From assembly GCA_020344295.1 (NCBI GenBank), contig CP070819.1:175468-180514 (forward strand): 5,047 nucleotides of DNA, given 5' to 3'. Under the pieces are notes generated by a model. It saw nothing but the letters and a program-made list of their open reading frames with translations. It had not been told where the DNA came from and did no database searches. The stretch comes from Dehalococcoidia bacterium. GTDB taxonomy: Bacteria > Chloroflexota > Dehalococcoidia > SZUA-161. Position 1 is the stretch's first letter. Every line of letters begins with the position of its first letter. Position numbers and translations under genes: made by a program. Shown here piece after piece: positions 1-5,047 of the stretch.

Positions 1-300
1 GCCATGTTGCCAGTCAGGATGGTTGACGCCGAACCAGTGAGTCGAATTTGACATATCGGCGTCGAAGGCTGTCATTACAGAATCATATAGAGCAAGAAAA
101 TCGGTATCAGTAGCCGCCTCTTTTAATCTGTCTGGAGAGATCTCGTTTAGCTGCTGTATTGGGTTGTGACCGCCAAGTCTCCAGAGTGAGTAATCTAGAA
201 CACGAAACAATTTGCGTGCCGGCTCGTGCCAGCTCCACCACAAGTTGTTGGCAAGCTCATCAAGCCTGCTGATGCATTCCGGTAATTTCGTAACTGTCAT
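1..300 (-). CDS. glgP: Alpha-glucan (glycogen/maltodextrin) phosphorylase, N-terminal part, runs off left edge
   Basis: The first 100 codons of a minus-strand gene are open from the ATG at 300-298 to the window edge. Seen directly: the protein begins MTVTKLPECISRLDELANN, followed by LWWSW (residues 20-24), a LDYSLWRLGGHNP segment (35-47) and a WFGVNHPDWQHG end. This order matches the DUF3417 N-terminal domain that precedes the GT35 phosphorylase domain in many bacterial and archaeal enzymes. The family phosphorolyses alpha-1,4-glucans to glucose-1-phosphate in the cytoplasm with a pyridoxal-phosphate cofactor. The catalytic and PLP-lysine regions lie outside the window, so activity cannot be judged. 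The start is supported by an AAAGGGG ribosome site (316-310) nine bases upstream and a TATAAT box at 346-341. Family members are usually about 700-850 residues, so roughly one seventh is visible. Confidence 0.88.
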   Translation of the reverse strand, partial: MTVTKLPECISRLDELANNLWWSWHEPARKLFRVLDYSLWRLGGHNPIQQLNEISPDRLKEAATDTDFLALYDSVMTAFDADMSNSTHWFGVNHPDWQHG

Positions 301-309
301 ATATAATTT

Positions 310-316
310 CCCCTTT
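310..316 (-). promoter_or_regulatory. Ribosome binding site of glgP
   Basis: On the minus strand AAAGGGG lies nine bases before the ATG at 300. It is a purine-rich Shine-Dalgarno-like site at normal spacing and supports the chosen glgP start. Confidence 0.6.
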
Positions 317-340
317 GTGTACCGTGAGTGTGTTGCCAAG

Positions 341-346
341 ATTATA
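341..346 (-). promoter_or_regulatory. Probable -10 box (TATAAT) of glgP
   Basis: A perfect TATAAT on the minus strand lies 40 bases before the glgP ATG, predicting a leader of about 34 nt that contains the RBS. No good TTGACA-like -35 is visible at 16-18 bp; the best that can be read there is AGTTTA. The region that would form the spacer and -35 contains the inverted repeat TATCG/CGATA (350-354 and 361-365), which could be an operator. The assignment rests on the -10 match and position only. Confidence 0.45.
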
Positions 347-415
347 CTCTATCGGGGTATCGATAAACTAATCTGTTGGCTTTTTACGGGTTAACATTCC
401 ATCACAACGTGTATG

Positions 416-507
416 TCGTCAGCGAAATAGGGACAATCGGGCTAAACATTCGTCAGAATAGTGCAGCGGGGATGATTGTTCACACATTTCGTCAGATTGT
501 TTCATGC
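416..507. repeat. Cluster of short direct repeats, possible insertion-sequence terminus
   Basis: TCGTCAG occurs three times in the same orientation at 416-422, 450-456 and 489-495. The last two copies extend to TTCGTCAGA (449-457, 488-496). The bases after the first two copies are also related (CGAAATAGGGACA versus AATAGTGCAGC). Two further related blocks, CGGGTTAACATTCC (388-401) and CGGGCTAAACATTCG (437-451), are 49 bp apart. The inverted pair GGACAATC (431-438) and GATTGTTC (474-481) lies inside the cluster. Several spaced short repeats next to an abruptly broken gene resemble the multiple terminal repeats of IS21-type elements. No transposase is present, so this would be a remnant or solo end. 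A MITE or a regulatory array are alternatives. Confidence 0.35.
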
Positions 508-828
508 TCAAAAACTAGCGATGTATTCAATCGACAGGTTATCCATTACCGATAGCTCGTCGTAAAGATTAGAAAGCTCCGGCACCACTCCGATGTGCCT
601 CTTGGCGGTTGCGATTTCAGAGCCGATGTCGTAGACCAAGACGCGGGCGTGTCCTTCGGTAGGACGGTTGAGGCCGGTGAGGATCCGGATGGTGGTCGTC
701 TTGCCTGCCCCGTTGTGCCCAAGAAAGCCGAAGGTTTCCCCTTCCCTCACACTAAGGCTGATGTGGTCAAAGGCTAAGATGTCCCCGTAAAGCTTTGTCA
801 ACTTTGACACTTCAATGACGTCGGCCAT
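508..828 (-). pseudogene. Truncated ABC-transporter ATP-binding protein (DrrA/CcmA-like), N-terminal third only
   Basis: The 106-codon frame starts MADVIEVSKLTKLYGD and carries an A-loop tyrosine (Y14), a Walker A motif GHNGAGKT (37-44) followed by TTIRILTGL, and a Q-loop-region segment GVVPE (80-84). It then stops at TGA (510-508) after SIEYIASF. The ABC signature (LSGGQ-like), Walker B, D-loop and H-switch are all missing, while family members (COG1131 type) are usually about 230-330 residues. No continuation was found on the minus strand between 507 and the glgP start at 300. It therefore cannot make a functional ATPase. The stop falls at the edge of the repeat cluster at 416-507, suggesting an insertion or rearrangement. 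The start ATG (828-826) has no clear Shine-Dalgarno sequence. A permease partner is not in the window. It could still be expressed as a short peptide, but I infer a pseudogene. Confidence 0.8.
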
Positions 829-839
829 AGCTATAGTCT

Positions 840-845
840 ATCATA
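840..845 (-). promoter_or_regulatory. Possible -10 box (TATGAT) of the ABC ATPase gene
   Basis: TATGAT on the minus strand lies 11 bases before the ATG at 828. Transcription would start near 833, giving a leader of about 5 nt, which would fit the lack of an RBS. A partial -35 (TTCAGC, 869-864) is 18 bp upstream. The evidence is weak, but the arrangement parallels that of the divergent rtcA promoter. Confidence 0.3.
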
Positions 846-984
846 TCCTGTCCATAGGGCCTTGCTGAAAACCAAGACGACAGCAACAACCCGTAGTCAC
901 TAATAGTGTTTTAAGTGCACATTCCTCGGTTTTGTTACGCATTGGCCCGTTTCACGGATTCCCACAGCCCCACGGACTAGCGAG

Positions 985-993
985 TGCTATAAT
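985..993 (+). promoter_or_regulatory. Extended -10 promoter (TGCTATAAT) of rtcA
   Basis: TGC directly followed by TATAAT (988-993) is a perfect extended -10 element. No TTGACA-like box is seen 16-18 bp upstream, which is common for extended -10 promoters. Initiation seven bases downstream would fall at A1000, or within 1000-1003, while the rtcA ATG is at 1003. The 5' leader is therefore predicted to be 0-3 nt, and no Shine-Dalgarno sequence precedes the ATG. This points to a leaderless mRNA. Confidence 0.6.
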
Positions 994-1002
994 ATTCCTA
1001 GT

Positions 1003-2052
1003 ATGATCCATGTCGACGGGAGCCAAAAATCAGGGAGCGGCACCATCCTCCGCTATGCGGTGGGATTGGCAGCGTTGCTTGGTGAGGAGCTTCGGCTGAC
1101 AAATATTCGGGCGAAGAGGGATAAGCCTGGCCTTAGGCCCCAGCACCTCAAGGCCATCCAGGCGGTGGCTAACCTCTGCGGGGGTGTGCTAGAAGGGGGT
1201 AGGGTGGGCTCCGGCGAGATAGCCTTCAGGCCAAGACACGCCATAGGAGGGGGCTGTTTCAAGTGGGACATCGGCACCGCAGGCTCAACTACCATGCTTG
1301 CCCTCACCATACTCCCTGCTGCCTGCTTTGCCTCAGGGCCAGTTACCTGTCGCGTCTCCGGTGGGCTGTTTCAAGATTTCGCTCCTTCGGCATATCACAT
1401 TCAGCACGCCCTGCTGCCGACTTTGTGGAGGATGGGACTTCGTGCCCGGCTTGAGATCCTCCGTCCAGGGTATGTGCCCAAGGGAGGGGGCATCATCGAA
1501 GTTGAGGTGATCCCGGTAGGGGAGCAGCTCGTCCCCTTGGAGTTGCCGGAGCAGGGAAGCGTCGCCCGGATTGACGGCATAGCCCTCTCCTCACACCTCA
1601 AGGACAGGAAGGTCAGCGAGAGAATGGCTGCCGAGTGCCGGCGAATACTTCATTATGGGGGACTCAGTGCCTCCATAAAAGGCATTGACGACACCACCGC
1701 CCCTCAGGCTGGCGCGGCCCTTGCGTTATTTGCCTATACCAACACCGGCTCTATAATTGGCGCGGACCGTGCTGGGGCGCCGCGTAGGACATCAGAGGAG
1801 ATTGGAAGGTATGTAGCCCGGAGCCTGATTGAGGACTTGACCAGCGGTGCTACAGTGGACAGATTCCTTGCCGACCAGCTCATCTTTTTGGCTGCCCTTG
1901 CCCGAGGCACCAGCCGATACCATATCCCACGGCTTACCGAGCATGTAGAGACCAACCTCTGGCTTGTTGAGAGCATCCTGGGAGCCAAGACCAAGATAGC
2001 TAAAGGCCTAATGATAGAGGTCGAGGGCGTTGGCTATGGCAGAACGGGCTAG
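1003..2052 (+). CDS. rtcA: RNA 3'-terminal-phosphate cyclase
   Basis: The 349-residue protein is full length for RtcA (about 340). The family uses ATP to adenylate an RNA 3'-phosphate and form a 2',3'-cyclic phosphate end in the cytoplasm. Family landmarks in order are IRAKR..KPGLRPQHL (35-49), WDIGTAGSTT, GYVPKGGG, ADQLIFLAALARG and TEHVETNLWLVE. The last contains H314, matching the catalytic histidine (His309 in E. coli). R17, R36, R39 and Q47 align with residues reported as essential in the E. coli enzyme (R21, R40, R43, Q51). The histidine argues against the non-catalytic Rcl1 branch. The early loop reads GSQKSGSGTILR instead of the usual GEGGGQILR, so the conserved Glu (E. coli Glu14) is Ser10. 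The frame ends with TAG at 2050-2052. No rtcB or rtcR is in the window. The start at 1003 fits the start of family proteins and the promoter just upstream. Confidence 0.93.
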   Translation: MIHVDGSQKSGSGTILRYAVGLAALLGEELRLTNIRAKRDKPGLRPQHLKAIQAVANLCGGVLEGGRVGSGEIAFRPRHAIGGGCFKWDIGTAGSTTMLALTILPAACFASGPVTCRVSGGLFQDFAPSAYHIQHALLPTLWRMGLRARLEILRPGYVPKGGGIIEVEVIPVGEQLVPLELPEQGSVARIDGIALSSHLKDRKVSERMAAECRRILHYGGLSASIKGIDDTTAPQAGAALALFAYTNTGSIIGADRAGAPRRTSEEIGRYVARSLIEDLTSGATVDRFLADQLIFLAALARGTSRYHIPRLTEHVETNLWLVESILGAKTKIAKGLMIEVEGVGYGRTG

Positions 2053-2113
2053 GCTCAGGATTGGAAACCAATAAAGAAATACATTCGGTTGACCATTGGA
2101 TTTATTCGCGCCG

Positions 2114-2125
2114 ATACCATGGTAT
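2114..2125. repeat. Perfect 12-bp palindrome ATACCATGGTAT
   Basis: The sequence ATACCATGGTAT equals its own reverse complement. It lies 62 bases after the rtcA stop. It could be a dimeric-regulator site or a chance occurrence; nothing else supports a function. Confidence 0.3.
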
Positions 2126-2172
2126 GCCTCGAACAAATACTCAAGAATGCTCAGCTTCAATTCTCTCTAGGA

Positions 2173-2227
2173 AGTTGAACTACCTACAAAACCCTTGTAT
2201 TCTTTATGGAGAATGGGTAGTTTAATT
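2173..2227 (+). other. Predicted three-way-junction RNA/DNA fold
   Basis: A 12-bp outer stem pairs 2173-2184 (AGTTGAACTACC) with 2216-2227 (GGTAGTTTAATT), including two G-U pairs. Inside it are two hairpins: TACAA/TTGTA (2185-2189 with 2195-2199, loop AACCC) and TTCT/AGAA (2200-2203 with 2210-2213, loop TTATGG). The first hairpin abuts the outer stem, the hairpins abut each other, and two bases remain before the closing strand. It ends 55 bases before the GTG at 2283. No T-run follows, so it is not a standard terminator. It could be a leader structure, a small structured RNA, a transcript-end hairpin or a mobile-element end. I do not recognise a known riboswitch. Confidence 0.35.
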
Positions 2228-2282
2228 ATGCTTTCGTCAATGATATGGGCGTGAATTTGTTGTTGTGAGTGGGTACTGCTAA

Positions 2283-2714
2283 GTGATTGAACCTTGGTCA
2301 TGGGCCATGCTGCTATTCCTGTCACCTGTGGCCGGGATTATCAAATCCTTGCCATTTGAATTCACCCGCAACCTATCAACTTACCCTCTATTTTTTATTT
2401 CTGCCGTGCTAAGCTCATTGGTCTTCTTCCCTATTTACTTCGGCTTGACCAAGACTATTCCCAAATTTGACTCTTTGACAAGGGCCTCGGACAAGAGTCG
2501 AGCTAAGTTCAACAGATACCTAGGAAAGTGGGGGTATCCTGGACTAGCAATCTTGGTAGTAATACCAGGACCAGGCACTGGGGCAATAGTAGTTTCGACG
2601 TTAGCTTCAGCCCTTCGACTAAGCCTGTGGAAGTCATATTTTGCAATTCTAGTTGGGTGTGCTACGCAAGGGGGAATAATAGCTGGAATATACAGTGGGG
2701 TATTTCGACCGTAG
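2283..2714 (+). CDS. Small multi-pass membrane protein, 'small multidrug export' (COG2426/PF06695-like)
   Basis: The 143-residue, strongly hydrophobic protein starts at GTG. An in-frame TAA (2280-2282) lies directly upstream, so it cannot start earlier; ATG 2307 (residue 9) is an alternative. Likely membrane segments are about 7-24, 35-56, 86-110 and 118-140, with a basic hydrophilic loop (57-83, DKSRAKFNRYLGKWG). The core GYPGLAILVVIPGPGTGA (84-101) resembles the G-x-x-x-LxxFVAIPxPGTGAW motif of the family, including the PGPGTG turn at 95-100. The family name is historical and no substrate is established. The N-terminal segment lacks the usual E-x-RGxIP motif, so this is a divergent member. 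Shine-Dalgarno support is weak (GAGTGGG about 11 bases upstream). It is separated from rtcA by 230 bp, so co-transcription is uncertain. Confidence 0.68.
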   Translation: MIEPWSWAMLLFLSPVAGIIKSLPFEFTRNLSTYPLFFISAVLSSLVFFPIYFGLTKTIPKFDSLTRASDKSRAKFNRYLGKWGYPGLAILVVIPGPGTGAIVVSTLASALRLSLWKSYFAILVGCATQGGIIAGIYSGVFRP

Positions 2715-2799
2715 AGGACGCAGGATAACACAATCGGCTGGTTAAGATAGAGGAACATGTGGCTAATCTGTTAGGGGCACTGAAAAACCAATCAAATCC

Positions 2800-3021
2800 C
2801 TATTGAACTAAATGGCGGTTTGTGTCCTCCATCGAAGCTTGCAGTTCTGGCACTATTGTAATACGATGGAAGCCAGTTGTAGATAGAATGGCACAGGTAT
2901 CCGTGAGGGCACAAACCCAATTGCCGGTAACATAGACATGACTATGAATGGAGCTGAGGGCAAGAGAATCCCCCCTTATTGCATAATCAGCTTCCACTAT
3001 TGGTTCAAACTGAACAAACAT
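2800..3021 (-). pseudogene. Doubtful relic resembling an SBBP-type beta-propeller repeat
   Basis: This is a 73-codon minus-strand frame with an ATG at 3021-3019. Residues 17-34 (GDSLALSSIHSHVYVTGN) resemble the repeat unit of SBBP beta-propeller proteins (roughly G-[DN]-S-[IL]-A-[VL]-x-S-x-G-N-V-Y-V-T-G). The remainder does not continue the repeat pattern in any frame I read. No signal peptide or clear RBS is visible. It may be a fragment of a decayed surface protein or a chance frame. Confidence that it is real coding-derived sequence is low. Confidence 0.2.
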
Positions 3022-3124
3022 TGACCAGACTATGAGAAGGCAGGTGGAATTCAGAGAGCTGGTATCGAAAATCTAGCTATCGGTTGCTGAAGCTTTTCCC
3101 AACGGTGCTCTGACTTCCAACTAT

Positions 3125-3131
3125 GAGGTGA
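3125..3131 (+). promoter_or_regulatory. Ribosome binding site of ppsA
   Basis: GAGGTGA lies five bases before the ATG at 3137 and fixes the start. The nearby ATG at 3123 is followed two codons later by TGA and cannot be used. Confidence 0.8.
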
Positions 3132-3136
3132 ATAGC

Positions 3137-5047
3137 ATGAAACAGGTTGGCAAATACATCCACTGGTTTGAATCGATAAAGATTGAAGACGTTCCGGTTG
3201 TAGGTGGAAAGAATGCGTCTTTAGGAGAAATGTATCGTGAGCTTACAAATAAGGGGATAAAGATTCCGAACGGCTTTGCCGTGACGGCTGATGCATACTG
3301 GCTGGTCTTAAGCTCAGCAGGAATTCTTGGCGTACTCAAGGACACTATGGCAGGTCTTGACAAGACAAACGTGGCTGATTTGGCGAAACGAGGTAGAAGA
3401 GCACGTGATCTCATCTTGGGTGCTGGCATCCCCGACGAGCTCTGGGCCGAGATCAGGACTGCCTATGACAAGCTCTGTGAGGAATATGGTCCTGACACAG
3501 ATGTCGCGGTTAGGAGTTCAGCTACTGCAGAAGATCTACCAACGGCTTCATTTGCTGGTCAGCAGGAGACCTATCTAAACATACGGGGATACCAAGGCCT
3601 GAGAGAGGCCTGTAGCAAGTGCTTCGCCTCGCTTTTCACAGATAGAGCGGTATCCTATCGTATTGACTATGACTTCGACCATTTCGAAGTAGCACTCTCT
3701 ATCGGCGTAATGAAGATGGTACGTTCTGACTTGTCCACAAGCGGTGTGATATTTACCATTGATCCAGATTCAGGTTTTCGTGACGTAGTGCTCGTCACGG
3801 CATCCTACGGTCTCGGGGAAAACATTGTGCAGGGTGCAGTTAATCCGGATGAGTACTATGTCTTCAAGCCGACTTTTAATAGGGGGCACGGGGCGATCAT
3901 CAGAAAGACCCTTGGAAGCAAGGAGATCAAGATGGTCTATGGTAGCAAGGACTCGATGGTCTTGACGCGAAATGTGGAAGTGCCCAAGGCTGACCGCGGA
4001 CGTTTCTGCATTACTGATGATGATGCGCTGAAGCTAACAGGCTATGCGATCGCAATAGAGGAGCACTACTCGAAGAAGGCTGGCAAGGCTTGCCCGATGG
4101 ATATCGAATGGGCAAAGGACGGAAGGGACGGAGACCTCTTCATTGTTCAAGCGAGGCCCGAGACAGTCCAATCGCAGAAAGCCATGGACGTCCTTGAAAC
4201 ATATCACCTAGACAAGGAAGGTCGGATATTAGTGCGTGGTAGGGCCATAGGGGCGAAGATCGCAAACGGTAAGGCCCGGGTGATTCCCGATGTGGCCCAG
4301 CTCGATTCGTTCAGGCCCGGGGAGATACTTGTAACGCACACTACAACTCCCGACTGGGAGCCGGTGATGAAGACTGCCGCTGGAATTGTAACGAGCAGGG
4401 GAGGAAGGACCTGCCATGCAGCCATAGTTAGCCGTGAACTTGGTATTCCCGCTGTGGTTGGCACAGATGAGGCTATGGAGCGAATCCCCACCGGCCAGGA
4501 GATTACCGTAAGCTGCGCAGAAGGTGACGAAGGTAGAGTATATGAGGGGATCATTACGTTCCATATTGATAGGCTGAGCCTGAAAGACCTAGAGCGGCCG
4601 AAAACAAAGATCATGATGAACTTGGGGGACCCTGAGCAGGCTTTCTCTCTATCCATTATCCCCAATGACGGTGTAGGTCTTGCGCGCATGGAGTTTATCA
4701 TCAATAGCTACATAAAGATTCACCCTATGGCCCTTGTGCATCCAGAAAGAATAACGGATGAATTAGTACGGCAAGAGATAGATAACCTCACATTGGGTTA
4801 CAACAACAGGGCAGAGTACTTCGTAGAGAAGCTGGCGCAGGGGGTAGGCACTATCGTGGCAGCATTTTATCCAAAACCAGTCGTTGTACGTATGAGTGAC
4901 TTCAAGACTAATGAATATGCAAGTCTCGTAGGAGGACACTATTTCGAACCTGAAGAGGAGAATCCAATGCTTGGCTTTCGCGGGGCCTCTCGTTACTATA
5001 ATGAGAGATACAGGGAAGGCTTCGCGCTCGAGTGCAAGGCGATGAAA
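3137..5047 (+). CDS. ppsA: Phosphoenolpyruvate synthase (pyruvate, water dikinase), C-terminus beyond window
   Basis: The frame is open for 637 codons to the right edge. PpsA converts pyruvate, ATP and water to PEP, AMP and phosphate, the entry step of gluconeogenesis from pyruvate, in the cytosol. Seen in order: an N-terminal ATP-grasp-type domain with GGKNASLGEM (23-32), VRSSATAEDLPTASFAGQQET (125-145), the MVRSDLSTSGVIFTID region, DIEW (322-325) and VQARPET (337-343). Next comes the swivelling phosphohistidine domain with GGRTCHAAIVSRELGIPAVVG, where H427 matches the phosphorylated His421 of E. coli. The TIM-barrel PEP/pyruvate domain then begins, with LGDPEQAF, GVGLARMEFIIN, VVRMSDFKTNEY (R585) and NPMLGFRGASRY (G613, R615). 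Family length is about 760-800, so some 120-150 residues lie outside, including the last active-site parts. All catalytic landmarks in view are intact. The pyruvate phosphate dikinase alternative is disfavoured because of the PpsA-type AEDLPTASFAGQQET motif. Confidence 0.96.
   Translation, partial: MKQVGKYIHWFESIKIEDVPVVGGKNASLGEMYRELTNKGIKIPNGFAVTADAYWLVLSSAGILGVLKDTMAGLDKTNVADLAKRGRRARDLILGAGIPDELWAEIRTAYDKLCEEYGPDTDVAVRSSATAEDLPTASFAGQQETYLNIRGYQGLREACSKCFASLFTDRAVSYRIDYDFDHFEVALSIGVMKMVRSDLSTSGVIFTIDPDSGFRDVVLVTASYGLGENIVQGAVNPDEYYVFKPTFNRGHGAIIRKTLGSKEIKMVYGSKDSMVLTRNVEVPKADRGRFCITDDDALKLTGYAIAIEEHYSKKAGKACPMDIEWAKDGRDGDLFIVQARPETVQSQKAMDVLETYHLDKEGRILVRGRAIGAKIANGKARVIPDVAQLDSFRPGEILVTHTTTPDWEPVMKTAAGIVTSRGGRTCHAAIVSRELGIPAVVGTDEAMERIPTGQEITVSCAEGDEGRVYEGIITFHIDRLSLKDLERPKTKIMMNLGDPEQAFSLSIIPNDGVGLARMEFIINSYIKIHPMALVHPERITDELVRQEIDNLTLGYNNRAEYFVEKLAQGVGTIVAAFYPKPVVVRMSDFKTNEYASLVGGHYFEPEEENPMLGFRGASRYYNERYREGFALECKAMK

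Larger units (their letters stand above)
829..1002. other. Divergent intergenic spacer between the ABC fragment and rtcA
   Basis: This 174-bp non-coding stretch should carry promoters for both flanking genes: TATGAT toward the left gene and TGCTATAAT toward rtcA. It also contains an 11-base interrupted palindrome, CACTAATAGTG (898-908), roughly mid-way, which could be an operator. I see no RNA gene or terminator in it. Confidence 0.5.
2053..2282. other. Intergenic spacer with palindrome and folded element
   Basis: This 230-bp stretch has no convincing gene. It holds a small hairpin ATTGG-AAA-CCAAT (2060-2072) just after rtcA, without a T-run, so it is not a classic terminator. It also holds a perfect 12-bp palindrome (2114-2125) and a longer inverted-repeat structure (2173-2227). 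The rtcA frame stays open for 41 codons after its stop, ending with TGA at 2176-2178, which I take as chance. No clear promoter for the next gene was seen. Confidence 0.5.
2715..3136. other. Long intergenic region upstream of ppsA
   Basis: This is 422 bp without a supported gene. No terminator hairpin with a T-run was seen after the membrane-protein gene. A minus-strand 73-codon frame (3021-2800) is the only longer open stretch and is listed separately as a doubtful relic. A weak promoter-like pair, TTGACC (3021-3026) and TGGAAT (3045-3050) with an 18-bp spacer, could serve ppsA with a leader of about 80 nt, but the -10 matches poorly. Confidence 0.45.

Noticed and set aside
212..394. Plus-strand 60-codon frame across the glgP start and its promoter
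   Set aside because: Its first half is antisense to the conserved glgP N-terminus and the second half runs through the glgP promoter and RBS; no RBS or homology is seen.
1053..1994. Several short frames on both strands within rtcA
   Set aside because: All overlap the intact, clearly homologous rtcA frame and have no independent start signals or recognisable domains.
2060..2072. ATTGG-AAA-CCAAT hairpin after rtcA as a terminator
   Set aside because: The stem is only 5 bp and is followed by AAAGAAAT rather than a T-run, so intrinsic termination is not supported.
1990..2170. Minus-strand open stretch reading ELKLSILEYLFEAYHGIGAN and on into the antisense of the rtcA end
   Set aside because: It has no ATG or RBS, is flanked by nearby stops, overlaps rtcA, and matches no family I recognise.
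2053..2178. Open frame of 41 codons in the rtcA frame after its TAG stop, suggesting stop-codon readthrough
   Set aside because: RtcA is already full length at 349 residues and the added peptide shows no recognisable domain; a 41-codon open stretch is within chance.
4204..4704. Long minus-strand frame (166 codons) inside ppsA
   Set aside because: It is the antisense shadow of the strongly conserved phosphohistidine domain of ppsA; its composition (rich in Ser/Arg/Pro) is typical of a shadow frame.
1..5047. CRISPR array, tRNA or rRNA genes
   Set aside because: No regularly spaced repeats of 24 bases or more, no cloverleaf with a tRNA T-loop motif and no rRNA-like conserved stretches were seen on either strand.

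Overview
This looks like a bacterial genome fragment rather than phage or plasmid DNA. It has TATAAT-type promoter elements and one clear Shine-Dalgarno site (GAGGTGA before the PEP synthase gene). The genes are housekeeping or accessory-metabolic, and base composition is mixed. The mix of genes (DUF3417-type alpha-glucan phosphorylase, DrrA/CcmA-like ABC ATPase, stand-alone RNA 3'-phosphate cyclase, COG2426-like membrane protein, PEP synthase) would suit an uncultivated Chloroflexota lineage such as Dehalococcoidia. That placement is a low-confidence inference from protein style only.

Layout, left to right. Minus strand 1-300 is the first 100 codons of an alpha-glucan phosphorylase (glgP) running off the left edge, with an RBS and a TATAAT box upstream. 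Positions about 301-507 are non-coding and include a cluster of short direct repeats (TCGTCAG three times) that resembles an insertion-sequence terminus. Minus strand 508-828 is an ABC-transporter ATPase cut off after 106 codons, before its signature and Walker B motifs; the break coincides with the edge of the repeat cluster. A 174-bp divergent spacer (829-1002) separates it from rtcA (1003-2052, +), a complete RNA 3'-terminal-phosphate cyclase whose extended -10 box sits so close to the ATG that its mRNA should be leaderless. A 230-bp spacer (2053-2282) holds a 12-bp perfect palindrome and a predicted three-way-junction RNA fold. A small membrane protein of the 'small multidrug export' type (2283-2714, +) follows. 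A 422-bp gap (2715-3136) contains at most a faint beta-propeller-like relic on the minus strand. The gene for phosphoenolpyruvate synthase (ppsA) starts at 3137 and is still open at the right edge (637 codons).

Functionally, the two edge genes belong to glycogen breakdown (GlgP) and gluconeogenesis (PpsA). The middle genes are an RNA-end-modifying enzyme and a membrane protein. There is no evidence that the genes form one operon: each has its own spacer and orientations vary. I did not find a convincing new multi-gene system. The points most worth attention are the IS-like junction that truncates the ABC gene, the altered nucleotide/metal loop of the RtcA protein, its probable leaderless transcript, and the structured spacer downstream of it.
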